A DNA stretch of 37,155 bases, taken from the NCBI GenBank assembly GCA_030180075.1, contig JASNJN010000218.1, forward strand, positions 1 to 37,155. The letters run 5' to 3'. The translations under genes were made by a program, and so were the position numbers. Below are positions 1 through 10,400 of the stretch, piece by piece. Each line of letters opens with the position of its first letter. The first letter of the stretch is position 1. This DNA comes from Mikrocytos mackini. Its lineage: Eukaryota > Endomyxa > Ascetosporea > Mikrocytida > Mikrocytiidae. The notes under the pieces were generated by a model. It saw only the letters and a list, made by a program, of their open reading frames with translations. It was not told the DNA's origin and searched no databases.

Positions 1-160
1 ATATGGCCGATCTGAAGGAATCAGAGCCAATTAAAGGCAAATAGATGTTCTCAACTTGTTTGCTATCAGAGTTTTCCATTTTTGACTCGAAATAGCATTA
101 AAAATGTTTGACTATTACTTATCTATTAATTTTATGTGTAATAAAGGTTCACCATACATG

Positions 161-380
161 TTGTTTCCCAGTTAATTTTAACATCAACCTCAACTTTGGG
201 TCCGAATTTTCGATTCGAGGTCTTGTTACAAAAATTTCTTTTATAATCGAATAATTTTTAAAATTTTCACCCAAAAATTAAAATTTATAAAAAACTCCAA
301 ATTATAATGGTAATTTTTTAACAAGATCATAAAATGAAATATCTAACCAGAAGTTAGTGTTAAAATTAACTGGGAAACAG
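161..380. mobile_element. Foldback MITE-like element
   Basis: The ends are inverted repeats: the left end reads TTGTTTCCCAGTTAATTTTA and the right end is its complement with one or two changes. Pairing continues inward (a GTCTTGTTA block near 219 against TAACAAGATC near 319), so almost all of the 220 bp can fold on itself. The flanks catacatg (153-160) and catacttt (381-388) agree at 6 of 8 positions, which would fit a worn 8-bp target duplication. No coding capacity. The superfamily is uncertain; hAT-like is a guess from the flank length. Confidence 0.5.
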
Positions 381-2349
381 CATACTTTCTTTACATCGAA
401 AAATAACAATATTTTTCTAAAAGTATCGGAATTAAAATTTCATCACCTATAATAAATTATATAAAACCAAGTTGAACGATATATATACAGAAACTAACAA
501 TAATTATGTTATCAAAAACTGTAATCTTATGTTTGGCGTTCTTTATAATTTAAGAAGTAAATATGTTAATATTGTTATTTTAAAATTAGATTTAAGCGAG
601 TCCATTGAATCATTCGTGATTATTGGATTTTAGGCACTTTAACGATTTATAATCATTTATTTTTTGCCACTTTTCATTGTAATCGTCTCCACACATCAAT
701 TATTAAAATATTTTCCATGGTTTAATTAAAATGAACTGCAAAGTTTTGAACGCTTTAACTTTTATTTTCCTTTTTTCAGGTTACACAATCATGATTTAGA
801 CTCATTCATGATTTTAATTATAAATCCAATTGTATAGACGAGTTGTCGTATTCTTTAAAACAACGCCCAAATCCAATAAATATTTGATTCATTTAAGCTC
901 TATAAGAATTCTGTTGATTCAGTTATATGTTAGTTATGTTGGAGTCTGCTTAAGGCTTTTCATATTAAAAAGTTACAATTATGTTTTTTGAATCCATGTT
1001 CTACAACAATGTTATATTTAGAAACTTTTAGGCTGTGTTTCAATAATATCCAATATTTCCATTTGGAAACTCTTTTTATGATCACCAGTATCTTAGAAAA
1101 TTACATTATTTTTCATATTATTAAGACTCTTTGAACATGATTTAATATCTATTTAACGTAAGCTTGTTTTCAAAATACAATCACTACATTGTTTATATTT
1201 TAATGAATTTAGATACATTTTAATCTGTAGTTTTATTTATTCTGAAACATACGTGGATCTTAATATTTTATTAATTTTCGTTGATTTATTATTTTAGAAA
1301 CGTCTCATTCCATTGTATCATATAGATTCAACGCCATATGTTTACTAACCAATGTGCCATACTCTCCAGATTGGCGGGTTTTGGTATATATTCATATAGT
1401 AAAATAGTTGGGTAAATTTTAGTTTGGATATATCAGTTAAAACCTTTATTCAGCATTGAGCCTAATCGTTATTGGTGGAAGTTCACATATCCGATTCCGA
1501 TAAATCTGATTCTTGTAATTTTGGATTATTATGTTGTTTATGTTAAATAAGTTTATAAAATTATCATTAGGAATATTTTGCACAATATATTTTATTAGTT
1601 GTTTAAGACAGAAAACATAAGTAAAAATAATTCCCCGATTATATGTAAGAATAACGCCATAAACAACTATTTATTGATATTTTATTAATTTTATGGTATT
1701 TATAGCGTATAATTTGGGGTAAAAATTATGGGCATATTTTATCGTTTATCGGGATATTTAAGGGTTTAATAAGTATATTTTATGCGGATAAATGCATATA
1801 TTTATGCGTATATTTGGCCAAACCCTACATATTAGCTATTTACCATTTATATTTCTTCATTAAGTTCTGTCAATTGTTCATTTACTTTTGTTCATTCGAC
1901 TTTGTAAATCGTTCTCTTATTCCATGTTCTCTCACTATCCTTAACCTCATACAACATATCCGTCAATATACCGTTTGTTTGTCCAAGGTTATTGTGTTAT
2001 GTATTTATAACTCCATTGTCTTTGTTTGTCTTGGGCTTCAACTTCAGTTTCATTAATAATACAGGTTATTTCCTCACGTCAAGGTGATTAGGAACTAATA
2101 GTGTAGTAAGCTTGTCCTAGTGTTGTCACTCTAGTCACGGCTGTTGTTTAAAATGTGTACGGTCCCTCGTNTATGTGAAATCGCAGTATGGGATCTTGTA
2201 CAGGAAATTTGAAGGCTCCTATCAACCAAATGAATGAGAATGTTCTTACTCATCATGTAGTTGGAAAGTAGCTAGTGTCTTTATTAGTACAGGATGGTGT
2301 GGTTACCGAAATAGTCTTGTAGTTTTGAAAGATTAAATTTTTTAAAAAT

Positions 2350-2388
2350 AATTGTATATCTCAGTTACAACAAACAAGATATACAATT
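2350..2388. repeat. 12-bp perfect inverted repeat
   Basis: AATTGTATATCT at 2350-2361 is followed after 15 bases by its exact complement at 2377-2388. No gene ends nearby, so a terminator role is not supported. It may be part of an old transposon end. Confidence 0.5.
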
Positions 2389-2904
2389 TATTGTCAGATG
2401 ATTGATATACATATTTATACCAGTTTATTATTTATGTTTCAAATAACTTTAAACAGCCCTATTCAAATGCCGGTTTTAAAACACAAAATGCTCAATATTA
2501 TGGATATAGAAATGTTTCAAGGTCAAAATTTGCAAAGGGTCAAAGTTTACGCGCAAGGAGGCATATCTTCTATTTATTAAAATCCAGTAGGTTAAAATGT
2601 ATTTACAAAGAGATGTGATAATTTAAATTGCATAGACATTAGTACAATCCCCCATTACCAGTTGTACTCTTTATTCTAAACTAAATCCTTGCACGTCTTG
2701 TCACAAAAATCATCAATTAAAAAATCTCAAATTTTAAATTTTGATCATATGAAAATTTTTATCAAAAACGTAAATGCGTGGTTATATCAAAATTAAACTA
2801 GATTAAGTTACTAATACACAATATTAAATCATTGTAATGTTGAAAATTAAAAATTTAAACAAAAAAATGTCGAATATGAATTCCTATTTTATATGTTAAG
2901 TAAA

Positions 2905-3485
2905 CAAGCCAACTTCTCTCTCCATCGTTCCACACGAGCTCTTCCACTTTTGGTGCCTTCTTGTGATAGTAACGATACCAGAGCACGATGATCGGTTAGG
3001 AGTAAGAATCTTTTCCCGATCAAATATTTCCTTAGTGTTTGTGTGACTGCTACACAAGCTAGCGCCTACTTTTCACTAATCGAGTAATTTATTTCATAAT
3101 CTCTGAAAAGTGAGGGCAATATAGAACAGGGTTAATCTCTCCCGAACTTTGTTTTTTGTCCAACATGGCTCCCATACCAGTTTCAGACGCGTCGCATTTC
3201 AGTACTACTTCGGCCTTTGCCGTGGTTTGAAATGGGGCCAATGCTTCTCGGTCGATTATCTTATTCTTTATCTTATCTAGTGCTCTTTGTTCTGCTTCCC
3301 CATTTCATAGTCACATGCTTCTTTAGCAACGCATAAATTGGCTGTGCTATTGATGATAGATTTTTAATGGACCTACAGTAGTAATTGATGACTACCATAA
3401 TATGCCTCATCTCTTTCTTGGTGGTTGGGGCCGCTAATTCTTTTGTTTTTCTTACATTATCTTCAGTTGGACGAATTCACGCTTG
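2905..3485 (-). pseudogene. Decayed Ty3/gypsy RT-RNase H fragment
   Basis: Translating the minus strand in shifting frames gives recognisable blocks of the end of reverse transcriptase and the RNase H domain in the right order: GIRPTEDNVRK, a MRHIMVVINYYC block, ALLKKH, then ALAPFQTTAKAEV followed by LKCDASETGMGAML (RNase H active-site region), NYSISEK, ALACVA, LTDHRALVSLLSQE and ARVERWREKL. Each matches the intact element at 7.4-11.7 kb at the same place but is clearly diverged, so this is an older, different family. Several frameshifts and stops make it non-functional. Similarity starts at about 3485 and stops at about 2905, leaving no gag, protease or integrase. Confidence 0.85.
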
Positions 3486-3508
3486 TGATAGTGTATAGAG
3501 CAGCTAAT

Positions 3509-3688
3509 TAGAGTTCCCAATTCCCGGGAATCGTTTTCTCGAATCCCGGAAACTGGACTTTTTACGTCTAAAATTCTCGAAAATTTTCGAGAATTTCGAG
3601 AATTTTTTCTCATTTCCCGGGAAATATGGCCATAAATCCGTTTCTCGATTCTCGATAAATTTTAGGCTCGAGAATTTTGGGAACTCTA
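3509..3688. mobile_element. 180-bp hAT-type MITE, copy 1
   Basis: The element begins TAGAGTTCCCAA and ends with the exact complement TTGGGAACTCTA. TAGAG fits the usual hAT terminal pattern. A copy of the same length at 32971-33150 in the opposite orientation differs at about 7 of 180 positions and has a perfect 8-bp target duplication. This copy sits in the C-terminal coding part of the decayed hAT transposase to its right: the minus-strand reading ends ...SVER at its right edge. Its own flanking duplication (attagctg against gttgagcg in that orientation) is worn. It holds an internal palindrome CTCGAAAATTTTCGAG and no gene. Confidence 0.85.
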
Positions 3689-4830
3689 CGCTCAACAGAT
3701 CATGTAGGAATAGGCCAACATAAAACAAATCCCAAAATTACTTGCAATTCCTTCATTTCTTCTCCAAGATCTGTAAAAAGTTTCTTCCAAAGTTGTTCAT
3801 TTTGTTTGCGATACAAATCTTTCATATCTTTAATTACTGTATTTCCAAAATTATTAATTTTGGTTATTTCTTCAAGTAATTTGTTTCTGTTTATTTTTCC
3901 TAAAAAATCAAAATTTAAAGTTCATTCAATAATTTTTGTATAAGATAGTTTTTTCTTTATATCAAGACAACTTGCCTTGAATTTATCATTCTCCAAGTCT
4001 ATCCATTTGTTAAGATACTCATATGCTTTCTCGTGGAAAGAATAAAAACTGGTAATAAGTTTGGTATGTTCCCAAGCGCCTGAATGTTCTTTATTACTCT
4101 CAAAGTATGTATCTGTCATCTTATGTAAAATTCTTTCCTCTAAATTTTGTTTTAAAAGACCAAATTCTTGTTGGTCATCTATATAGGAAAATTGTTCATG
4201 TTCTGTCTTTCTTATCAATTTGTCAAATATTTAAAGATTTTATTTTAAGAACTGTAGAACAAAATAGTAATGTCCTAAATAAGTTTCCACTGTACTAGCA
4301 ACTGAACTTTTCCCAAAGAATTCATAAATAACTTCAAACATTCCGAACTTTGTCCGTTTATTGTTAAAAAATAGGACCAAAACATCCCAATTTTCCAGTA
4401 TTCTTTCTATTGCCGGCAATAAAGTTAACCACCGAATGTTGGAATGAGTCTTTACTTCTTTGTATTCTTGTTTCAGATAGTAAAACAAATCGCTAGCTCT
4501 TTATTGTTCTTAGAACTTAGTTTAAAGACTCTGTATAATTCTGACATGAACTTGCTCATATCTATATTTTTTAATTCTCTTAATGCTGTTTTAACTAAAT
4601 TGTGTATAATTTGAGAATGACAGTTAGCTTTTATCATGAGGGGTTGTTCTTTTTTCAGTTTAACAAAAGTGAATATTTTCCCATAGTTGTATGCTACATA
4701 ATCGGCAGAGAAAGCAACAATATTTTGCTTGAAAAATCGTTGTTTTTCATGTGAACTTTTTAGAATTTCAAACATCTTTCAGATATTTCCTCAGTAACTT
4801 TAGCAAAATCTATCATTTCATATTTTGTCT
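3689..4830 (-). pseudogene. Decayed hAT-superfamily transposase
   Basis: Minus-strand fragments in different frames line up in the order expected for a hAT/BED-type transposase. First comes FSADYVAYNYG (cf. the catalytic-region DN..FG block), then CHSQIIHNLVKTAL (the C-x-H-ilhn block), THSNIRWLTLLPAIERILEN (the typical RW-sl-pai-r-le-W block), a YEYLNKWID block, and at the C-terminus FVLCWPIPT-stop-SVER, which corresponds to the FvLslPgsNA-vER dimerisation motif. Frameshifts near 4470-4490 and 4220-4240 and in-frame stops make it inactive. A 180-bp MITE interrupts it at 3688. It is the only hAT coding sequence in the window, which has many hAT-type MITEs, but the link to them is inference. 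Confidence 0.75.
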
Positions 4831-4843
4831 CGTGTTTATTGAT

Positions 4844-5101
4844 TAGGGTTTCCATTCCCGAAAATACCAATTAAAAATCCGGGAAATCCAAATTCGGAAA
4901 ATATAACGTAATTTCTTATAATTTTGATTTTAAAGATAAAATACAATAATAAACATGTGGATTAACCCATATAAAATAAATTTGTTGGTAATTAATATGA
5001 GAAAATTTGATTTCAAAATTTTGCCCAAATTTCACATATTTGGATTTGAATAAATTATAGTGAAAAATCATTTCCCGATTCCCGGGAAATTGGAAACTCT
5101 A
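4844..5101. mobile_element. 258-bp hAT-type MITE, related subfamily
   Basis: The ends are TAGGGTTTCCATTCCCG and the near-complement of TAGAGTTTCCAATTTCCCG. The terminal motif and the CCCGGGAAAT block relate it to the 180-bp family at 3509 and 32971, but the interior differs. The flanks ttattgat and gttgcgat agree only at 4 of 8 positions, so the target duplication is decayed or absent. It lies just upstream of the hAT transposase remnant, so it could instead be the 5' end of that element. Confidence 0.6.
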
Positions 5102-5547
5102 GTTGCGATACAACAATCTTGTAGGAATAAAGGAGATGTTTATATCAGCTTAGGGGATTAAAGGGAGGCAAACTCCCATTATGGGGGCTTGAGGCAAGCT
5201 CACAAAAAACAATAGACATAATATAAAACAGAAACTTTGTTTTTCATAAATGGTAGCAGGTCGCCCTGCTGTAGAGGTTCTTCATACAGAAAGTGTTAAA
5301 TAAAATACCGGTGTTATATACGACGAATAAATCTAGGTTTGTCCGAATAACTAAACCGTAGTTCTATTTACAAACAAATATCCGAACAGAAATAAATGCC
5401 GAAAATTTTTATTTTTTTAAAAAAAATATAATTGAATTTGTTGACAAAGTTCTAAAATAACTTCTAAAAAAGTGATTTTCAACATATAATTTCAAAATGA
5501 AATACTAGTCCTCCCCGTGCCAATATTGTTTTCCAATTATTTTTCAT
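5102..5547. other. Intergenic, upstream of membrane-protein gene
   Basis: No gene seen. The sequence is AT-rich with a slightly GC-richer patch around 5150-5280. A C-rich block (CCTCCCCGTGCC) lies at about 5510-5521, 27 bp before the ATG of the next gene; short C-rich or G-rich motifs close to start codons have been described in microsporidian promoters, but here that is only suggestive. Confidence 0.4.
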
Positions 5548-6678
5548 ATGATTCATTTCCCAACTAAAAGAAGAAAACTCGTTTTCAAAACCATAGCACT
5601 CGTACTAGCCTTATTCGTTATCATCATTGCATGTTTAACGCCAGTGATCCTGAATAAAGCTTCTAATACAAAAATAAACAACAATTCAAATATTAATGTA
5701 GAAGCGCAGTATCGAGACCAGAATTCAGTATCAGATTATTTAACTTCTTCTAAGATGTTAAATGCACTCATCAACACATACAAGGACTTACCAACCCTGA
5801 ACAACCAATTTTCAAAATTTACACCCAGAAAATGTAAAGAATTGATCCAATCCGCCTTAACCGACCCCCTAGCCAAAGTAAACGCCAAAACACTCCTAGA
5901 AAAGAACATTATGTACGCCCTAAAGCCATTCTTTGATTCTGTATTCACTTACACCAGTGTTTTGAAATATTGTCTCGAATACACAATAGAGCTGCAATTA
6001 TACGACAACAAGGTGTATAAGAATAGATTGAAAGTAACTTTAAACCACATTCTAAGTGAAGAAACTCTTGGAGTGTTCATTCACAACTTAGTACTTCTTG
6101 AACACCACCTTAACGCTCATTCGAACGACAATGAAGTTGAAGAAGAACAAGACACAAAGAATTTCTTAATTGTTAAGAACGAGGAAATAAAGCTATACAA
6201 CGAATTTGTCAGAGTGTGTATTAATTTATACCGAAAGAAAGCAGAAAAACTTCTCCACCTTTATAAAGACATCGAAAACATAAAAGATTTCAATGCCCAA
6301 CAAATATTGGAACTTTTAATCGCCTTTAAGAATGGAGTTAGCATTATTCCAGCGTTCGTATTGTTAGATATAACAGCTTTGTTCTTTAACATTGAAGTAG
6401 AGGAATCAAAAAACTCCATTGGAGTCGAATTGGTTCCAAAAATGGACCGAACAAATTCATTTAACTATGAAAAACTAGACGAAATATCCGTAGTATTTAT
6501 TCCGTTTATTATTAGGATTATACCGATAATTGAAGAGATGAAAGATAAAGCAAAAGGAGAAGAAATTTTGAGAAATGTGTTTACAAATAAAGATTTTTAT
6601 TTGTTTATGGAAAATATAATTTTCTTGTTTAGAAGAGGAGCGCATGTTATGTGGTTAGGTATTAAAAACTTTGATTAG
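5548..6678 (+). CDS. Orphan protein with N-terminal membrane anchor, 376 aa
   Basis: I do not recognise the family. The protein starts with a short basic segment (KRRK at about residues 7-10) followed by one long hydrophobic stretch (about 11-35), then about 340 mostly hydrophilic residues predicted to be largely helical. This suggests a single-pass protein with its bulk in a lumen or outside the cell, or a secreted protein whose signal is cleaved. There is an acidic run NEVEEEQD near residues 195-202 and a second hydrophobic helix near the C-terminus. The ATG follows an AT-rich leader, and the stop is followed at once by AATAAA-like signals. Length and layout resemble the 374-aa protein at 14568-15692. 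It is flanked by transposon debris upstream and the Ty3 element downstream. Confidence 0.7.
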   Translation: MIHFPTKRRKLVFKTIALVLALFVIIIACLTPVILNKASNTKINNNSNINVEAQYRDQNSVSDYLTSSKMLNALINTYKDLPTLNNQFSKFTPRKCKELIQSALTDPLAKVNAKTLLEKNIMYALKPFFDSVFTYTSVLKYCLEYTIELQLYDNKVYKNRLKVTLNHILSEETLGVFIHNLVLLEHHLNAHSNDNEVEEEQDTKNFLIVKNEEIKLYNEFVRVCINLYRKKAEKLLHLYKDIENIKDFNAQQILELLIAFKNGVSIIPAFVLLDITALFFNIEVEESKNSIGVELVPKMDRTNSFNYEKLDEISVVFIPFIIRIIPIIEEMKDKAKGEEILRNVFTNKDFYLFMENIIFLFRRGAHVMWLGIKNFD

Positions 6679-7360
6679 GGATAAATAAATAATTTTTGGA
6701 TTTCAAATATCAATGATGAAATTTAATGAAGAGATATAACATAAATAGGTAAATAAAAATTAAAAGTGTGACAAACAATGTATTTCATTTAAAACAACGA
6801 TATTTAATTAATTTTTTTTATAAAACAGAGCCATAAATATTTCTGAAATTAAGTAAATTTGTTTATTTTGAAATTTATATTATTGTCATGATTATTAGTG
6901 ACATTTTCATTTGAATCATCGATTATTTTTTTTATAAATTTAAAATCTTAAATTCGAAATTTCATAAAAGTTGTGCATTGATTTTAGTTGTTATATAATC
7001 TATAAATAACTTTAGCTATTGACAAGTATAACATTCCATCGATTTCAAAAACTTATACGGGATACCTATTTTCACACAACTTTTTTTGAAAAAAACTAGA
7101 AATTAGTTGAGGTATTGAATTTGTTTTGAGGGTTTGTTATGCTACTAAAACCCTCATATTTGCGTTCCGGTCGGTGTGGGGTCTATTTTTGAAAAGGGGG
7201 CCGCAAGGGTCCCCCCTTCGAAAAAAAAATTATTTACAAAACTTGATTAAAAACACAATGAACACGTGCAAACACATCAATAACGTGTTTTACACACGAA
7301 ATAAGGTATTATATTCAATAAAAAAGTTGTGTCAAAATACGTGACTCAAACTTATACTAT
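6679..7360. other. AT-rich spacer left of the Ty3 insertion
   Basis: No gene supported; a weak open stretch at 7126-7344 has no recognisable content. At about 7186-7225 an imperfect hairpin pairs TTTTTGAAAAGGGGG with CCCCCCTTCGAAAAA. The 14-bp core AAGGGTCCCCCCTT (7205-7218) recurs at 22985-22998, also next to A/T runs, which hints at a small dispersed element. Confidence 0.45.
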
Positions 7361-7365
7361 CTCTG

Positions 7366-7433
7366 TGTAGTGTGGGCGAATAAATAAAATTAACTTTTTA
7401 AATTCTTAGAAAAATCTTAGTAGCAACATAACA
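7366..7433 (+). repeat. 5' LTR, 68 bp
   Basis: It begins TGTAGTGTGGGCG and ends AACATAACA, bounded on the left by the CTCTG duplication. It matches the 3' LTR at 67 of 68 positions (g at 7375 against a at 11808). It contains AATAAATAAAAT, a possible polyadenylation or TATA-like signal. Its last base is also the A of the gag-pol ATG. Confidence 0.92.
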
Positions 7434-10400
7434 TGGCGACATCAAAACAGATTAAGAACCGATATGAGGAACGCTTAATAGAAGCGGAGAGAGGGGCCTT
7501 GAAGGATGGCCTAGCCCAAAAGATGGGTGTAGACAAAAGTCAAGTGAGCGAGTCGACGGTGGTCGAGGAATGCCTAAGATGGCTAGAAAAGCAAGATAGA
7601 GAGACAACTATGCTCACAAATGAGAAGATCCAGGAAATGCTGTGGCTAAAGAAGCTAACTTTTGGAGTAAGAGACAGAAAAACAAAATTGGTAGAAAGGT
7701 GGGTAGACCACCTGTTCGAAGGACTGATCACGGCCCCTTTAAAGGAAGGGAGCACTCCAGACGCACTGAAGAGAAGCAAAATAGCAAAAGAGAAGGAGAT
7801 CCCAGAAGCAGCGCCGAAACAGGAACCAAGCTTAACCGAAGAAAAAGAACCCAGTCCAAATGAGAAAAGGAGCGCAGAAATAGAGGAGGTTAAGGAAGTT
7901 AGACAGGTACCTCTACCATCCGTATTGATGGCCAAAGGAGAGGTTAGCATGGATTACAAGGATTGGATAGAGGAATTTAAAACTTACTTACTGGTGTCGG
8001 GTTGGGAGGAAGAAACCCAGGAGAAGAAGATGGGGCTGTTTACCATATGTTTAGGAGCCGGTGGTCGTAAACTACTAAATTCGCTTCCTGGAACAAAAGA
8101 AGCCTGGGAGACTGCGACGATACAACTTGAAAACTACTTTTACCCGACTAAGAGCGTCACATGCACGAGGATTAAATGGTTTAACCGCAGACAAGGTGAG
8201 GGAGAAAGCATAAGAGAATATGCCGCATTGATGAATGAACAGGTAGCAAAGTGCAACCTCGGCAGCGAACAAGAGTCTATATTAAGGGACGTATTTATTG
8301 GGGGAATCCAAACAAAAGAAACGAGGAAGAAGCTAATGGAATCGCCCCCAGAAACATTTGCACTAGCAGTCAGTGAAGCCCAACGAGACGAAGCTGTTAA
8401 ACAGGAATTGGAACGTGAAAAGAAAGAAGCGACCCACAAAGAGTTGGTAGAAAAGAAAAACAAACAACAAGAAACCCCCACAACAGAACAGGAAACTAAA
8501 GAATGCGACAAATGTGGAATCAGACACACGCCACTAAGGAGATACTGCAAGGCAAACGAAACAAGGTGTTTCAAATGTGGAAAGATAGGACATTTCGGGA
8601 AGTTCTGTAGAACTCCACAAGTAGTGGAGTATCCAAGGAAGCCAGACTATTCAAGGAGGCCGTGGAATTCAGAATACCCAAGGAGGGATAGAGAAGAAAG
8701 GTTCCCACGCCGAACATATACCGACAGAGAAAGGGGTTCCATGAGAAGACTAGAAAGAGGAAGCTTTTCAGAGGAAGAATACGAAAGAAGACGACCACGA
8801 CCAAGAGAACCCAATAGGAGGGATCATCATCACCACTATTATTCAGATTCGGAAGGAGAATGGGACAATAGAAGAAATATTCGTACAATCATTGATCCAA
8901 GGAAACGTAGAGAGAACAAACGAATCACCATTGGGAATCAGGAGTTCAATGCAATAGCAGACACGGGAGCCAGTGTGTCATGCCTGAACTCCAAAACGGT
9001 GGACAATTTGAAATTAGGACAATATTTAGAACCTTGTGGGAAAATACTGATTGCATATGGAGGTAGCAAGATACAGGTAAAGGGAGAAATTAACAAGGAA
9101 GTTAAATTTGGAAAAAACAGAGCAGGAATAAGGTTCGTGGTCGTGGAGAATGGAGATAACATAATCTCCAGCAGGGACTGCCTGAGATTAGGCATGTTGA
9201 AATGGCTCCCCCGGATAAGTAATGATCTTTATCCTAAGGTATATGCTTGTTGTTCGTTATTGGAATATGATATAAAGTTAAAAGAGGGAGCGACTCCCTT
9301 TGCAGGGAAAGTCAGACCCGTCCCTTACGCGATGAGGAGACTAGTAGAAGCCGAGATGAATCGGTTGGTAGAAGAGGGTGTTCTGGTACCCTCTACGCTA
9401 ACCGATTGGGCGAGTCCGATCGTTGTGGTTAAGAAACCAAACGGAAGTGTTAGGATATGTGGGGACTTTAGACGACTGAACCAAGCGGTGGTCGGCGACA
9501 AATATCCATTACCTAACATTGAAGACTTGTTCGCAAACTTAGGCTCGGGGAACAAAGTGTTCGCAAAAATCGACCTAAAGAACGCATACCATCAGATACC
9601 GTTGAAGGTGGCATCACAAGAATATACCACCATAGTAACGCACTGCGGTACGTATAAATATACGAGAATGCCATTTGGTATTAAAACAGCACCTAGTGCA
9701 TTCCAACGCATTATTGAGAAAATTATTGGTAAAGAACCTGGGGTGTTGTGTTATTTAGACGACATTTTGATAGCTGGGAAGGATCGGGACGAAGTAAAAA
9801 GCCGTCTGGAAGGGGTAAGAAGTTGTTTGGAAAGAAATAAAATAAAGATTAATGAAGAGAAATCCATTAATGAAACGGATAGAGTGGAATGGTTGGGGTA
9901 CGAAATATCGAGAAATGGAATACGACCGGCCATAGGTAAAGCACAACAAATTGAAAAACTAGAGGAACCAAAAACCCTAAAGCAGGTAAGACAAGCGTTG
10001 GGAGCTATTAACTATTATTGCCGGTTCATACCAGCATTGGCTGAGAAAGCCAGTCCCTTACACGAATTACTGAAAAAAGGAAATCGCTGGAATTGGAGTG
10101 AAACCGAAAGTAAAGCACTTAGAGAAGTTAAAGAAGAAATAATAAAAAGGAACGTCCTGATACCATTTAATACTGACTCAAGGAAGAAAGTCTGCCTAAC
10201 GTGTGATGCCTGTGATACGGGTATGGGAGCAACATTAGAACAAGAAGATGGTACAGGGATAATGAATCCAGTCTGCTATTGGAGCTCAAAATTTCGCAAA
10301 TACGAGAGAAATTACTCTATATCAGAGAAAGAAGCATTGGCCTGCGTAGCGGCCATGGGAAAATTTAAAAATTACCTACTGGGTAGGAAGTTTATACTAA

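Larger units (their letters stand above)
1..2904. other. AT-rich gene-free stretch
   Basis: I see no gene here. Apart from the foldback element at 161-380 and a short hairpin near 2350-2388, this is AT-rich sequence with stop codons in all frames. The block 2080-2330 is less AT-rich and has a short open stretch from an ATG near 2188, but it breaks after about 25 codons and resembles no family I know; it may be old transposon debris. An ambiguous base lies at 2171. Confidence 0.6.

Noticed and set aside
1814-2580. Two short open stretches (80 and 60 codons)
   Set aside because: No motif, unlike the codon use of the real genes, and typical of chance frames in AT-rich spacer DNA.
3509-5101. A single autonomous hAT element from 3509 to 5101
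   Set aside because: The MITEs at each side are complete from end to end, and the outer flanks show no 8-bp duplication, so nested insertions fit better.
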